From Tragulus kanchil (lineage: Eukaryota; Chordata; Mammalia; Artiodactyla; Tragulidae): a stretch of DNA of 64,000 bases. Shown piece by piece: positions 46,300-55,857 of this stretch (positions are counted from its first letter, which is position 1; the number at the start of each line of letters is the position of its first letter). Location: positions 59,605,394-59,669,393 of the forward strand of contig JAIOJX010000006.1 in NCBI GenBank assembly GCA_022376925.1. The letters are read 5' to 3'. The position numbers were made by a program, and so were the translations under genes. Under the pieces are notes generated by a model, which searched no databases, was not told the DNA's origin, and worked only from the letters and a program-made list of their open reading frames with translations.

Positions 46300-46808
46300 T
46301 GCGGAGACCTTCCGCAGAACGGGAAGGCAGTGGGATTGCCCCCGGCTGAACCGGGAGATCTCAGAGAAAGGCAAATCTGGACTGCCCGCCCCCCAGCCCC
46401 CTGGCTCAGGCAGGGGACAATCAGACGCGACAGGGGTTCCATCGAAGTAGTTCCGGTTTATTGAAGAAGATCTACAGCTTTTATAGGCAAGTGAAGGGGG
46501 TTTTGCACAGGACTTCCCATAGCTTACACCAATCAAGCTAAAGGTCAAGCAATCATTCACGAGCGCGGAAGCCAGGGGGACCAATCAGAAATTTTGATCA
46601 TCAATTAAAAATTTAGGTCACGCCCTGTCTCTTCCTGTAGGCGTCATCTTAGCTGCAAGCATGTGCTTAAGCTTCTTTAAACAATGCGCTTAAACTTCCC
46701 TTCATTCCCATGTCCCTTCATGTAGGCGCCATTTTAGCTCCAAGCTGAAACAATGTGCTTAAGCTTCTTTATGCTTGCAACAATCATCTTTCAATTCAGA
46801 GCCCCACA
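46300..46808 (-). mobile_element. Solo LTR inserted into provirus 1
   Basis: Antisense LTR of 509 bp, from TGCGGAGACC to CCCCACA, with a perfect 6-bp target-site duplication gataag (46294-46299 and 46809-46814). It splits capsid sequence of a provirus of the same family and same orientation. Two U3 repeat units are present, one with a gcgtcatcttag variant. Confidence 0.95.
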
Positions 46809-47023
46809 GATAAGGGGCAGGACTGGTGGCCTGCTGTATACCAGTGCTCCACTGGTCAGTCTTTCCCGATAGCATATCAAAAGTTACTGGAATGACGGGA
46901 TCGGCAGACTGGTTTCTTTCTGCCTGAGCATGACATTCCTCTTTGAGGAAGGCACACCATTTGACATAAGTGTTACCAGAAAATACTGCCTTACATAGCA
47001 TCTTCCAGTCTTGGGTGGTACAC
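46809..47023 (-). pseudogene. Provirus 1 gag capsid N-terminal fragment
   Basis: The minus strand encodes the capsid region with WCAFLKEECHAQAERNQ, homologous to 47941-48070 and 57000-57110. It stops at 47023, where the sequence flips to a plus-strand leader. The 80-codon frame here also reads LTR sequence at its end, which is not gag. Confidence 0.85.
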
Positions 47024-47341
47024 GTTCTCTCCGATTCGAGACTTCCAGCGAACCGGTGGACAGTCTAAAAAGCAACTGATGGGACCTGGCCAGGGCCACT
47101 CTCTGGCGGCCTCAGAACACTTTAAGATAGTTTGCCCCAATAGCGGTAGCCCGACTGGGTGGAAGTCTCTCTTGTCTATATTTCAAATTGAGGACACGGC
47201 CTAAACCTCTCCCTTGCGGGCATGGGTCAGGCACTTAAAAGCCATTAGGGCGCCTGCCGCTTGAAGACTCCCGTGACAGGATAAGGGGGTCACGGAACGG
47301 GCCAGAGCCTCTTAGAGAACCCGCCTCCAGCAAGACAATTT
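47024..47341 (+). pseudogene. Provirus 2 leader with truncated gag start
   Basis: From ttctctccgattcgagactt the plus strand follows the leader of provirus 3 (56107 onward) closely. An MGQ-type gag start (myristoylation-like) lies at 47222 but meets a TAG at codon 9, as does its counterpart at 56302. No LTR, primer-binding site or 5' part of the leader precedes it; antisense capsid abuts directly. Confidence 0.8.
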
Positions 47342-47343
47342 CC

Positions 47344-48105
47344 GTGCAAACGCTAGGGACTCCTTCACTGTTTCACAAGCACAACATGAGCCCAACTTCC
47401 TGGCCGCCACCACTCCCGCTAGGATTTTTGGTAGTTGTCCTCAGTTGTCTTTCTTTTCTGCTCTTTTTCAACGACGTGGAAAACTATATCCAAGCTCTTA
47501 ACAGAGCCTGGGACTCGTTTACAAATGAAGACGAAATTAGCTATGATGAGCGATTCCCCAATCACTCGGGGTCAAGACCTCAAGACAAAGGAGTGCAATT
47601 CACACTCCCTCCTCCCTTTAAAGAGATCACAGAGGTGCCATGGGGAGGGAAGGCACTGGGGTCACCTTGGAGAGAGAGGACTTATCCTGAATACCCTGGC
47701 TAGTCCTCAGCGCCCTTCACGGACCCAACCTAAACTTTTCCTGTAAACGTTAACCCGGTTGGAAACAGACCAGATCCTTGTTATCCATGGGAGGCCAATG
47801 ACCTAAAGGAATTTACGAAGGTGGTAGGCGAGGACGGCCCAAACCGCCCTTGGGCAGAAACGATACTCCAAGGGCTAGTCCACCAACTTTGTACCACCCA
47901 AGACTGGAAGATGTTATGTAAGGCAGTACTTCCCAGTAACATTTATATCAAATGGTGTGCCTTCTTGAAAGAGGAATGCCATGCTCAAGCAGAGAGAAAT
48001 CAGGCTGCCAATCCCATCATTCAAATAACTTTCGGAATGCTATCGGGAACGGTAGACCGATGGAGCACTGGTATTCAGCAGGCCGCCATCCCTGCCCCTC
48101 TTTTT
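47344..48105 (+). pseudogene. Provirus 2 gag (matrix-side and capsid N-terminal), copy 1
   Basis: The frame at 47344-47703 encodes a Pro-rich start, a hydrophobic run (LGFLVVVLSCLSFLLFF) and an acidic segment (NEDEISYDERF). After breaks, 47821-48105 encodes capsid with WKMLCKAVLPSNIYIKWCAF and AQAERNQAANP. Capsid is cut at about 48105 and joined through a T-run to the sequence just upstream of integrase, so nucleocapsid, protease and reverse transcriptase are deleted. The same piece appears again at 48465-49226. Confidence 0.85.
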
Positions 48106-48111
48106 TTTTTA

Positions 48112-48462
48112 AATTACTTGCAAGTCTTGCCTCCCTCATTTACAAGTTCCTGCCTTACAATCTCTGAGAGTAAACCCTCGGGGACTGAGGCCTAATATGT
48201 TGTGACAGACAGATGTCACTCATTTTCATCCTTTGGAAAACTCAAGTATATCTTTATATCCATTGATATTTATTCCCATGCCTGCTGGGCTACAGCCCAC
48301 TCAGAAAAAGCAAAACATGCCCAGAGTCATTTCTTACAATGCTTTGCAACTCTGGGTCTACCTTATCAGATAAAAACAGACAATGGTCCCTGCTTTGTTA
48401 GCAAAATTTACAAAACTTTTCAACTATGGCACATCCACCACACCACAGGGATCCCATACAAC
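48112..48462 (+). pseudogene. Provirus 2 integrase core, copy 1, frameshifted
   Basis: Integrase sequence from the linker before the core to just after the WHIHHTTG block. It ends at the duplication junction. A one-base loss just after the first catalytic Asp region (cattttcatcctttgg) and short A/T runs break the frame. The second Asp lies in KTDNGPCF. Confidence 0.85.
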
Positions 48463-48464
48463 CC

Positions 48465-49226
48465 GTGCAAACGCTAGGGACTCCTTCACTGTTTCACAAG
48501 CACAACATGAGCCCAACTTCCTGGCCGCCACCACTCCCGCTAGGATTTTTGGTAGTTGTCCTCAGTTGTCTTTCTTTTCTGCTCTTTTTCAACGACGTGG
48601 AAAACTATATCCAAGCTCTTAACAGAGCCTGGGACTCGTTTACAAATGAAGACGAAATTAGCTATGATGAGCGATTCCCCAATCACTCGGGGTCAAGACC
48701 TCAAGACAAAGGAGTGCAATTCACACTCCCTCCTCCCTTTAAAGAGATCACAGAGGTGCCATGGGGAGGGAAGGCACTGGGGTCACCTTGGAGAGAGAGG
48801 ACTTATCCTGAATACCCTGGCTAGTCCTCAGCGCCCTTCACGGACCCAACCTAAACTTTTCCTGTAAACGTTAACCCGGTTGGAAACAGACCAGATCCTT
48901 GTTATCCATGGGAGGCCAATGACCTAAAGGAATTTACGAAGGTGGTAGGCGAGGACGGCCCAAACCGCCCTTGGGCAGAAACGATACTCCAAGGGCTAGT
49001 CCACCAACTTTGTACCACCCAAGACTGGAAGATGTTATGTAAGGCAGTACTTCCCAGTAACATTTATATCAAATGGTGTGCCTTCTTGAAAGAGGAATGC
49101 CATGCTCAAGCAGAGAGAAATCAGGCTGCCAATCCCATCATTCAAATAACTTTCGGAATGCTATCGGGAACGGTAGACCGATGGAGCACTGGTATTCAGC
49201 AGGCCGCCATCCCTGCCCCTCTTTTT
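48465..49226 (+). pseudogene. Provirus 2 gag, duplicate copy
   Basis: The same gag pieces as 47344-48105, 1121 bp further on and apparently identical in translation over the frames 48426-48824 and 48942-49316. It exists because of duplication M. Confidence 0.9.
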
Positions 49227-49232
49227 TTTTTA

Positions 49233-49973
49233 AATTACTTGCAAGTCTTGCCTCCCTCATTTACAAGTTCCTGCCTTACAATCTCTGAGAGTAAACCCTC
49301 GGGGACTGAGGCCTAATATGTTGTGACAGACAGATGTCACTCATTTTCATCCTTTGGAAAACTCAAGTATATCTTTATATCCATTGATATTTATTCCCAT
49401 GCCTGCTGGGCTACAGCCCACTCAGAAAAAAAAGCAAAACATGCCCAGAGTCATTTCTTACAATGCTTTGCAACTCTGGGTCTACCTTATCAGATAAAAA
49501 CAGACAATGGTCCCTGCTTTGTTAGCAAAAATTTACAAAACTTTTTTCAACTATGGCACATCCACCACACCACAGGGATCCCAAACAACCCTCAAAGACA
49601 GGCCATAATTGAACGCCATCATCAAAACTTGAAGGCCCAATTACAAAAACAAAAAGGTGGAATAAGCCCTCACCAGCAACTTGGAATGGCACTCTTTACT
49701 CTAAATATTTTAAACTTTTCAAAAAATGAACTCATGGCACCCTTTCAAAAACACTGGTCCAACCAAGGAATAAAACCTGAAATATGAGTGAGTTGGAAGG
49801 ACCCCATCACTGGCCAATGGAAGGGGCCTGATCCGCTCCTTATGATGGGAAGAGGATTTGGGTGCATATTCCCCATTGGGGAATCCAGCCCTATATGGGT
49901 ACCGGTGAGAAATCTTAAATTTATGCCACAAAACAAAGATCAAACCTTAGAATCTGCTGCAGGTAACAAATGA
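49233..49973 (+). pseudogene. Provirus 2 integrase, copy 2 (core and C-terminal domain)
   Basis: The frame 49323-49787 carries the core with KTDNGPCF and the catalytic Glu in QAIIERHH. A TGA after KPEI at 49785 separates it from the C-terminal domain (49788-49973: DPITGQWKGPDPLLMMGRGF). The first catalytic Asp is encoded upstream but lies out of frame. It is a betaretrovirus-type integrase and non-functional as written. Confidence 0.88.
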
Positions 49974-50600
49974 CCATATATCAGGCCCAAGAACAGAAAG
50001 TTCTTGAGGCATCTCTCTCTCTCTTTCTCTCCTTAATAGGTACAACAGTAACAACATCCGTGCTCGGAGTTCAGCAAATACACACCATCACGCCAGTAAA
50101 CAGCATATCCACTGACTCTGCCCAGGGACCAGACTACACCAACTTGAACACCTGAGGGCTGCCATAATGGGACTCCAGCAACAGCTTGATCTACACGCCA
50201 GAGCCATTGAGATATTAAGCATTCTGGCACGCTTGGACTGTGACGTGAGAAATCCCCGCTTTTGCCTGACAAAAGGGGGTTAATGATTTTTGGCTATGGA
50301 TACAAAGTCCTTTCACCTGGTTTAAAAATGCTTTCTATCTGCTTGTTTTTGTTGTCTTGCTAGCTATACTGTTTAAGGTCAAGGGCGTTATGGCCCACAA
50401 TAGACAGTTACAACAAAAAAAAATTATGCTTGCTCAGGTCCTAGAAGAAGAGCCATACGTGGGGCACCCACAAAACCCCTGGATCGATATGGCCCTTCAA
50501 AAGCACTTGAGACATATAATGAGGCCTTTGAATGAAGAACGCTCTGAAAATTCCATCCAGCCCCCTCGAAATGGCTGGTTAGCCAGTGACGGGTAAGAGG
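49970..50600 (+). pseudogene. Provirus 2 env remnant (start fused to transmembrane subunit)
   Basis: The frame 49970-50155 starts MTIYQAQEQKVLEAS, as in provirus 1, and overlaps the integrase end. It is followed at 50160-50280 by ectodomain-like sequence of the transmembrane subunit, with a Cys pair region near GLQQQLDLHARAIEI. A membrane-spanning stretch and cytoplasmic tail follow (50357-50596, LEEEPYVGHPQNPW). The surface subunit and fusion-peptide region are missing. Several stops break it. Confidence 0.65.
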
Positions 50601-50792
50601 ACACCACTGCAGAGCAGGCCTAAGACAGGAGGGCCGCCACAGCTGCTGCCTGATCACATGACGGGCTCTGCCTGAATAGTGCTCTGTCCTGACCTAAGAC
50701 AGGCACAACCTCAAGGGAGAGCAGATGAGGCTAGAGGCTGGCCACCTCTTAGCTCTATGCATTGCCTCAACAAAGGTCTCTTAATTTTAAAA

Positions 50793-50808
50793 TAAAAGAG
50801 GGGGCAGA
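50793..50808 (+). other. Polypurine tract of provirus 2
   Basis: aaaagagggggcaga lies immediately before the LTR start TGTGGGG; it would be the plus-strand primer. Confidence 0.85.
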
Positions 50809-51316
50809 TGTGGGGCTCTGAATTGAGAGAGGACCGTTGCAAGCTTAAAGAAGCTTAAACACATTGTTTCAGCTTGGAGCTAAGATGGCGCCTACAGGAA
50901 GGGACGTGGGAACGAAGGGGAGCTTAAGCGCATTCTTATAGAAGCTTAAGCACATGTTTGCAGCTAAGATGGCGTCTACAGGAAGAGACAGGGCATGATC
51001 TAAATTGTTAATTGATGGTCAAAATTTCTGATTGGTTCCCCTGGCTTTCGTGCTCATGAATGATTGCTTGACCTTTAGCTTGATTGGTGTAAGCTATGGG
51101 AAGTCCCGTGCAAAACTCCCTTCACTTGCCTATAAAAGCTGTGGATCTTCTTCAATAAACTGGAACTACTTCGATGGAACCCCTGTCGCGTCTGATTGTC
51201 CCCTGCCTGAGCCAGGGGGCTGGGGGGCGGGCAGTCAAGATTTGCCTTTCTCTGAGATCTCCCGGTTCAGCCGGGGGCAATCCCACTGCCTTCCCTTTCT
51301 GCGGAAGGTACCCGCA
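50809..51316 (+). mobile_element. 3' LTR of provirus 2
   Basis: Sense LTR of 508 bp, from TGTGGGGCTC to GTACCCGCA. The TATA region is tataaaagctgtggatc, followed by ttcaataaactgg as polyadenylation signal. Two U3 repeat units with ctaagatggcg are present. The sequence after it is not a host flank but an antisense retroviral leader, so no target-site duplication can be seen. Confidence 0.93.
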
Positions 51317-51766
51317 GAAGCTGCACGGACGTTGTCTTGCTGGGGGCTGATGCTCTAAGAGACTCTGGCCCGTTCCATGACCCCCTTATCCTGTTGCGGG
51401 AGTCTTCAAGGGGCAGGCGCCGTAATGGCTTTTATGTGCCTGACCCATGCCCGTGAGGGAGAGTTACAGGCCAAGTCCTCAGATCGGAATGTAGAAAAAG
51501 GAAACTTTCACCCAGTCGGGCTCCAGCTACTGAAGTGGACTGTCATGGGGCCTTCTAGGTCTTCCAGAGATTGGCCCTGGCCAGGACCTGTCAGTTGCCC
51601 CTGCGACCGTCCGCTCGTTTGCTGAACGTCTCGAGAAAGAGTCAACGTGAATGTAAGAAAGAAAGAAAATGAAAGTAGAAATTAAAGTAAAGAAAGACGA
51701 ACAAGGAAAAACAGTGTTCAGTCTTTAGTGACTACACTAAATCCCCACCATCTCGGGAATGGCAGA
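51317..51766 (-). pseudogene. Inverted ERV leader/gag-start segment
   Basis: The minus strand matches the ERV leader: cttgaagactcccgcaacag, the MGQ-type start region (plus-strand cctgacccatgcccg at about 51440-51455) and, further right, gtgactacactaaatcccca, the antisense of the splice-donor region at 55990-56040. It abuts the LTR of provirus 2 and belongs either to provirus 1 (same orientation) or to a third copy. Its codon 9 is not TAG, unlike the other two. Confidence 0.8.
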
Positions 51767-52480
51767 AAAATCAAGGGATCTCCAGAAAAAGCATGTATTT
51801 CTGATTCATTCATGACGCCATAAGCCTTTTTCTTTGGATCGCAACGAACTGTGAAATTCCTAAAGAAATGGAATACTAGACAAACTTACCTGTTTCCTGA
51901 AAAATCTGCTTGCAAGTTAAAAAGGAACATTTAGAAATGGACATGAAACAATGGACTGATTCCAAGGAGTTCATTAAGGCTGCATATTTCCCCTCTGCTT
52001 ACTTAACTTATATGCAGAATGCTGGTCTGGATGAAGCACAAGCTGGAATCAAGATTGTTAGGAGAAAGAACAATAATCTCAGGTATCCAGATGACACCAC
52101 CCTTAAAGCGGAACATGAAGAACTAAAGAGCCTTTTGATAAATATCAAAGAGGGAAGTGAAAACCCTGGCATAAAACTCAACATTGAAAAAACAAAGATC
52201 ATGGCATCCAGTCTCATCACATCTTGGCAAATAGATGGAGAAACAATGGACAGACTTTATTTTATTGGTCTCCAAAATCACTGAAGATGGTGATGTAGCC
52301 ATGAAACTAAAATGCATTTGCTATTTAGAATGAAAGCGATAACAAACCTAGAGAGCTTATTAAAAACGGAGACATCACTTTGCCGATAAAGGTCCATATA
52401 GTCAAAGCTGTGTTTTTCCTAGTAGCCATGTATGGATATGAGACTACTGAGTGAATGGACCAAAGTGAAAGGAGTTCAAT
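51767..52480 (+). mobile_element. BovB (RTE) ORF2 fragment, sense
   Basis: It covers the reverse transcriptase region: gggatctccagaaaaagcat, then a frame (51910-52284) with SAYLTYMQN, LRYPDDTTLKAEHEELKSLL (the catalytic Y-x-D-D region, here Y-P-D-D) and IEKTKIMASSLITSWQIDGE, then cggagacatcactttgccga and catgtatggatatgagacta. It is 5'- and 3'-truncated. The first Asp-Asp pair is present but the flanking frames are broken. Confidence 0.92.
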
Positions 52481-54590
52481 TTACCTCCAAATTCAGGGCT
52501 TTCTAGGAAAGAACTCATAAATGGAAATCAATTTGTCTCCAGTATATGAAGTGATATTCTTTCATTATTCATGTTTCTTACCAAGTACAACATTCACAAG
52601 CTGAAGGATGATGAAAGTATCTGTTTATTTCTATTGCACAGCGGAAACATTCTTATATTGTCTCAATTAAGCAATTGCTTTCCAATTTCTATGCTAAAAT
52701 TCTTAATTTCTGATGTATACCTGCACATCAAATGTGAAGATCTCCTTTACATTAAAATCTTAGTAATATTATTTCCTTCAATTATTAGCATAAATCCTCA
52801 TAACTCCCAAAATTTAGATTTATATTACAGTCAACTAAAAATTTCCCACTGCTTCCTTTAGAAGCAGACATTTTAATTGTTAAATGAAAATATGGGCTAT
52901 TACTCTAAAATATATATTTTAGAAAATCTAGACAACCATCAGAAATTCTCTCACAGAGGACGAAATAAGACAAATTAAATCTTCAGTGAGATGAAACCCC
53001 AGAGACTGACCTTCTCTTCTGAAGACAAACAGAATTATGAGGGTTTGTGAGGAAATTTGTTGTATGAACACTAGTGGAAAGCATTGAGAACTCTATTTTA
53101 TATCTCATTTTTAATTATTCCAAATCCACACTTGGATTTTTTTTCTGTTAATGTAAGAAAAGTATGCCCCCACAATTCAATTTTTATGTAATAATTGAAG
53201 ACATTTTCTTGTAATAATACAAGGAAATGGTCAGTCTTGCCATCCCTATTTTTCAAGTTTTTTGGTTGTTGATTGGAATCAAAATATTAACCATTTACAA
53301 GGTTTGAAGATAAGCTATACATCTCCCACAAAACCCTTGCATTCTTCTTCTTAGTGTAAGAAGGAAAAATTCAAGATAGTTATGTAATATATTGTGACCA
53401 TTTCTCTGCATTTCCCTTATTTAATCACTTTACTTTCTTTGACAGTGTTTACTTGACTTTGAATGAATTGAGAGCTTATTAAACGGAGACATCACTTTGC
53501 CGATAAAGGTCCATATAGTCAAAGCTGTGTTTTTCCTAGTAGCCATGTATGGATATGAGACTACTGAGTGAATGGACCAAAGTGAAAGGAGTTCAATTTA
53601 CCTCCAAATTCAGGGTTTTCTAGGAAAGAACTCATAAATGGAAATCAATTTGTCTCCAGTATATGAAGTGATATTCTTTCATTATTCATGTTTCTTACCA
53701 AGTACAACATTCACAAGCTGAAGGATGATGAAAGTATCTGTTTATTTCTATTGCACAGCGGAAACATTCTTATATTGTCTCAATTAAGCAATTGCTTTCC
53801 AATTTCTATGCTAAAATTCTTAATTTCTGATGTATACCTGCACATCAAATGTGAAGATCTCCTTTACATTAAAATCTTAGTAATATTATTTCCTTCAATT
53901 ATTAGCATAAATCCTCATAACTCCCAAAATTTAGATTTATATTACAGTCAACTAAAAATTTCCCACTGCTTCCTTTAGAAGCAGACATTTTAATTGTTAA
54001 ATGAAAATATGGGCTATTACTCTAAAATATATATTTTAGAAAATCTAGACAACCATCAGAAATTCTCTCACAGAGGACGAAATAAGACAAATTAAATCTT
54101 CAGTGAGATGAAACCCCAGAGACTGACCTTCTCTTCTGAAGACAAACAGAATTATGAGGGTTTGTGAGGAAATTTGTTGTATGAACACTAGTGGAAAGCA
54201 TTGAGAACTCTATTTTATATCTCATTTTTAATTATTCCAAATCCACACTTGGATTTTTTTTTTCTGTTAATGTAAGAAAAGTATGCCCCTACAATTCAAT
54301 TTTTATGTAATAATTGAAGACATTTTCTTGTAATAATACAAGGAAATGGTCAGTCTTGCCATCCCTATTTTTCAAGTTTTTTGGTTGTTGATTGGAATCA
54401 AAATATTAACCATTTACAAGGTTTGAAGATAAGCTATACATCTCCCACAAAACCCTTGCATTCTTCTTCTTAGTGTAAGAAGGAAAAATTCAAGATAGTT
54501 ATGTAATATATTGTGACCATTTCTCTGCATTTCCCTTATTTAATCACTTTACTTTCTTTGACAGTGTTTACTTGACTTTGAATGAATTGA
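52351..54590. repeat. Tandem duplication N (unit 1117-1119 bp, two copies)
   Basis: Copy 1 starts at 52351 inside BovB and copy 2 at 53470, with a 2-bp overlap (ga). Differences are homopolymer lengths (taaaaacgg versus taaacgg; a T-run at 53135 versus 54255) and single bases. The last part of BovB appears again at 53470-53590. Confidence 0.96.
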
Positions 54591-55256
54591 TGTAGTCCTA
54601 TGTAAGAGCTGGTTTAGACAAATTTCAAGGTTAAGACAGAACTCATAATGTGAACCCCAGTTGAAGGCTACCTTAAGGTGAAAGAGGTAAGTAAGCATCA
54701 TGAATCCTGTGCTTAAAGAACTATAAGATGTTACTTTCACTAGACGTAAGAGATCAGAATACCACTAAACTGTTTTATGGTCTGAGATGTTGTATAAAGA
54801 ATAAAAAGATATTTAAATTCTTCCCTGACCCAACCAACAAGCCTACTTGCTGTGTTTTTCAGAAGAAATACATATATATATATATGTGTGCATAAAAATA
54901 ATAGAAACAGAATAATGTAAATCTATACATTAATATTTGACCACAAAGTCAACATAAAACTATATTTTTTCTTTATAAAACTTTAATCTAAAGTCAGCAA
55001 AGAGAACTGTCTCATGCTTCCTTAATGTCAAGTGAAGTCTCATATCTCACAATTCCACTGAATGAGTCAATTGAATGCACCACAATCAAAGTGCACACAT
55101 TAACTTAGATGAAATCATGCCTGCACCAAACACAAGCACAGGCAAGCATACACATGACCATGTGGCACACGTACACAGGAGCAAACTTAAACAAGAAAGA
55201 AACAGAATATCTTAATATCTGCTGTAGATGTGTATAAGTCACAAACTCAGCTCTCT
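52481..55256. other. Unassigned DNA with duplication N
   Basis: No gene or element recognised. The frames at 52571-52861 and 53688-53978 are the same chance frame duplicated. A short (TA)n lies at 54871-54885. Confidence 0.5.
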
Positions 55257-55834
55257 TGTGGGGCTTTGAATTGAAAGAGGACCGTTGTAAGCATAAAAAA
55301 GCTTAAGCACATTGTTTTAGTTTGCAGCTAAGATGGCGCCTACAAGAAGGGGTGTGGGAGTGAAAAGAAGCTTAAGCACATTGTTTCAGCTTGGAACTAA
55401 GATGGCGCCTACAGGAAGGGGTGTGGGAATGAAGGGAAGCTTAAGCGCATTCTTTAAAGAAGCTTAAGCACATGTTTGCAGCTAAGATGGCGTCTACAGG
55501 AAGAGACAGGGCGTGATCTAAATTGTTAATTGATGGTCAAAATTTCTGATTGGTTCCCTTGGTTTCTATGCTCGTGAATGATTGCTTGGCCTTTAGCTTG
55601 ATTGGTGTAATCTATAGGAAGTCCCGTGCAAAACTCCCTTCACTTGCCTATAAAAGCTGTGGATCTTCTTCAATAAAGCGGAACTACTTCGATGGAACCC
55701 CTGTCGCGTCTGATTGTCCCCAGCCTGAGCCAGGGGGCTACGGGGCGGGCAGTCAAGATTTGCCTTTCTCTGAGATCTCCTGGTTCAGCCGGGGGCAATC
55801 CGGCTGCCTTCCCTTTCTGAGGAAGATCCCCGCA
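55257..55834 (+). mobile_element. 5' LTR of provirus 3
   Basis: Sense LTR of 578 bp, from TGTGGGGCTT to CCCCGCA. Three U3 repeat units carry ctaagatggcgcctaca or ctaagatggcgtctaca and gaagcttaagcacat. The TATA region is tataaaagctgtggatc and the polyadenylation signal ttcaataaagcgg. A primer-binding site follows it. Confidence 0.94.
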
Positions 55835-55839
55835 GATGC

Positions 55840-55857
55840 TAGCTCCCAACGTGGGGC
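55840..55857 (+). other. Primer-binding site, tRNA-Lys1,2-like
   Basis: tagctcccaacgtggggc lies 5 nt after the LTR. It differs at two positions from the tRNA-Lys1,2-type site used by several betaretroviruses (tggcgcccaacgtggggc). This supports an ERV-K/betaretrovirus-like assignment. Confidence 0.85.

Larger units (their letters stand above)
47342..49591. repeat. Tandem duplication M (unit 1121-1127 bp, two copies)
   Basis: Copy 1 is 47342-48462 and copy 2 is 48463-49591, joined over cc. The unit runs from gag to the middle of integrase. The two copies of integrase differ at homopolymers: copy 1 has cagaaaaagc, gcaaaattt and aacttttcaa where copy 2 has cagaaaaaaaagc, gcaaaaattt and aacttttttcaa. 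Copy 1 is therefore frameshifted while copy 2 is open. Confidence 0.97.

Noticed and set aside
45768..46442. A 224-codon gag-pol fusion gene
   Set aside because: The first about 48 codons are read from an inserted LTR and the remainder crosses a deletion; it is a chance open frame over decayed pieces.
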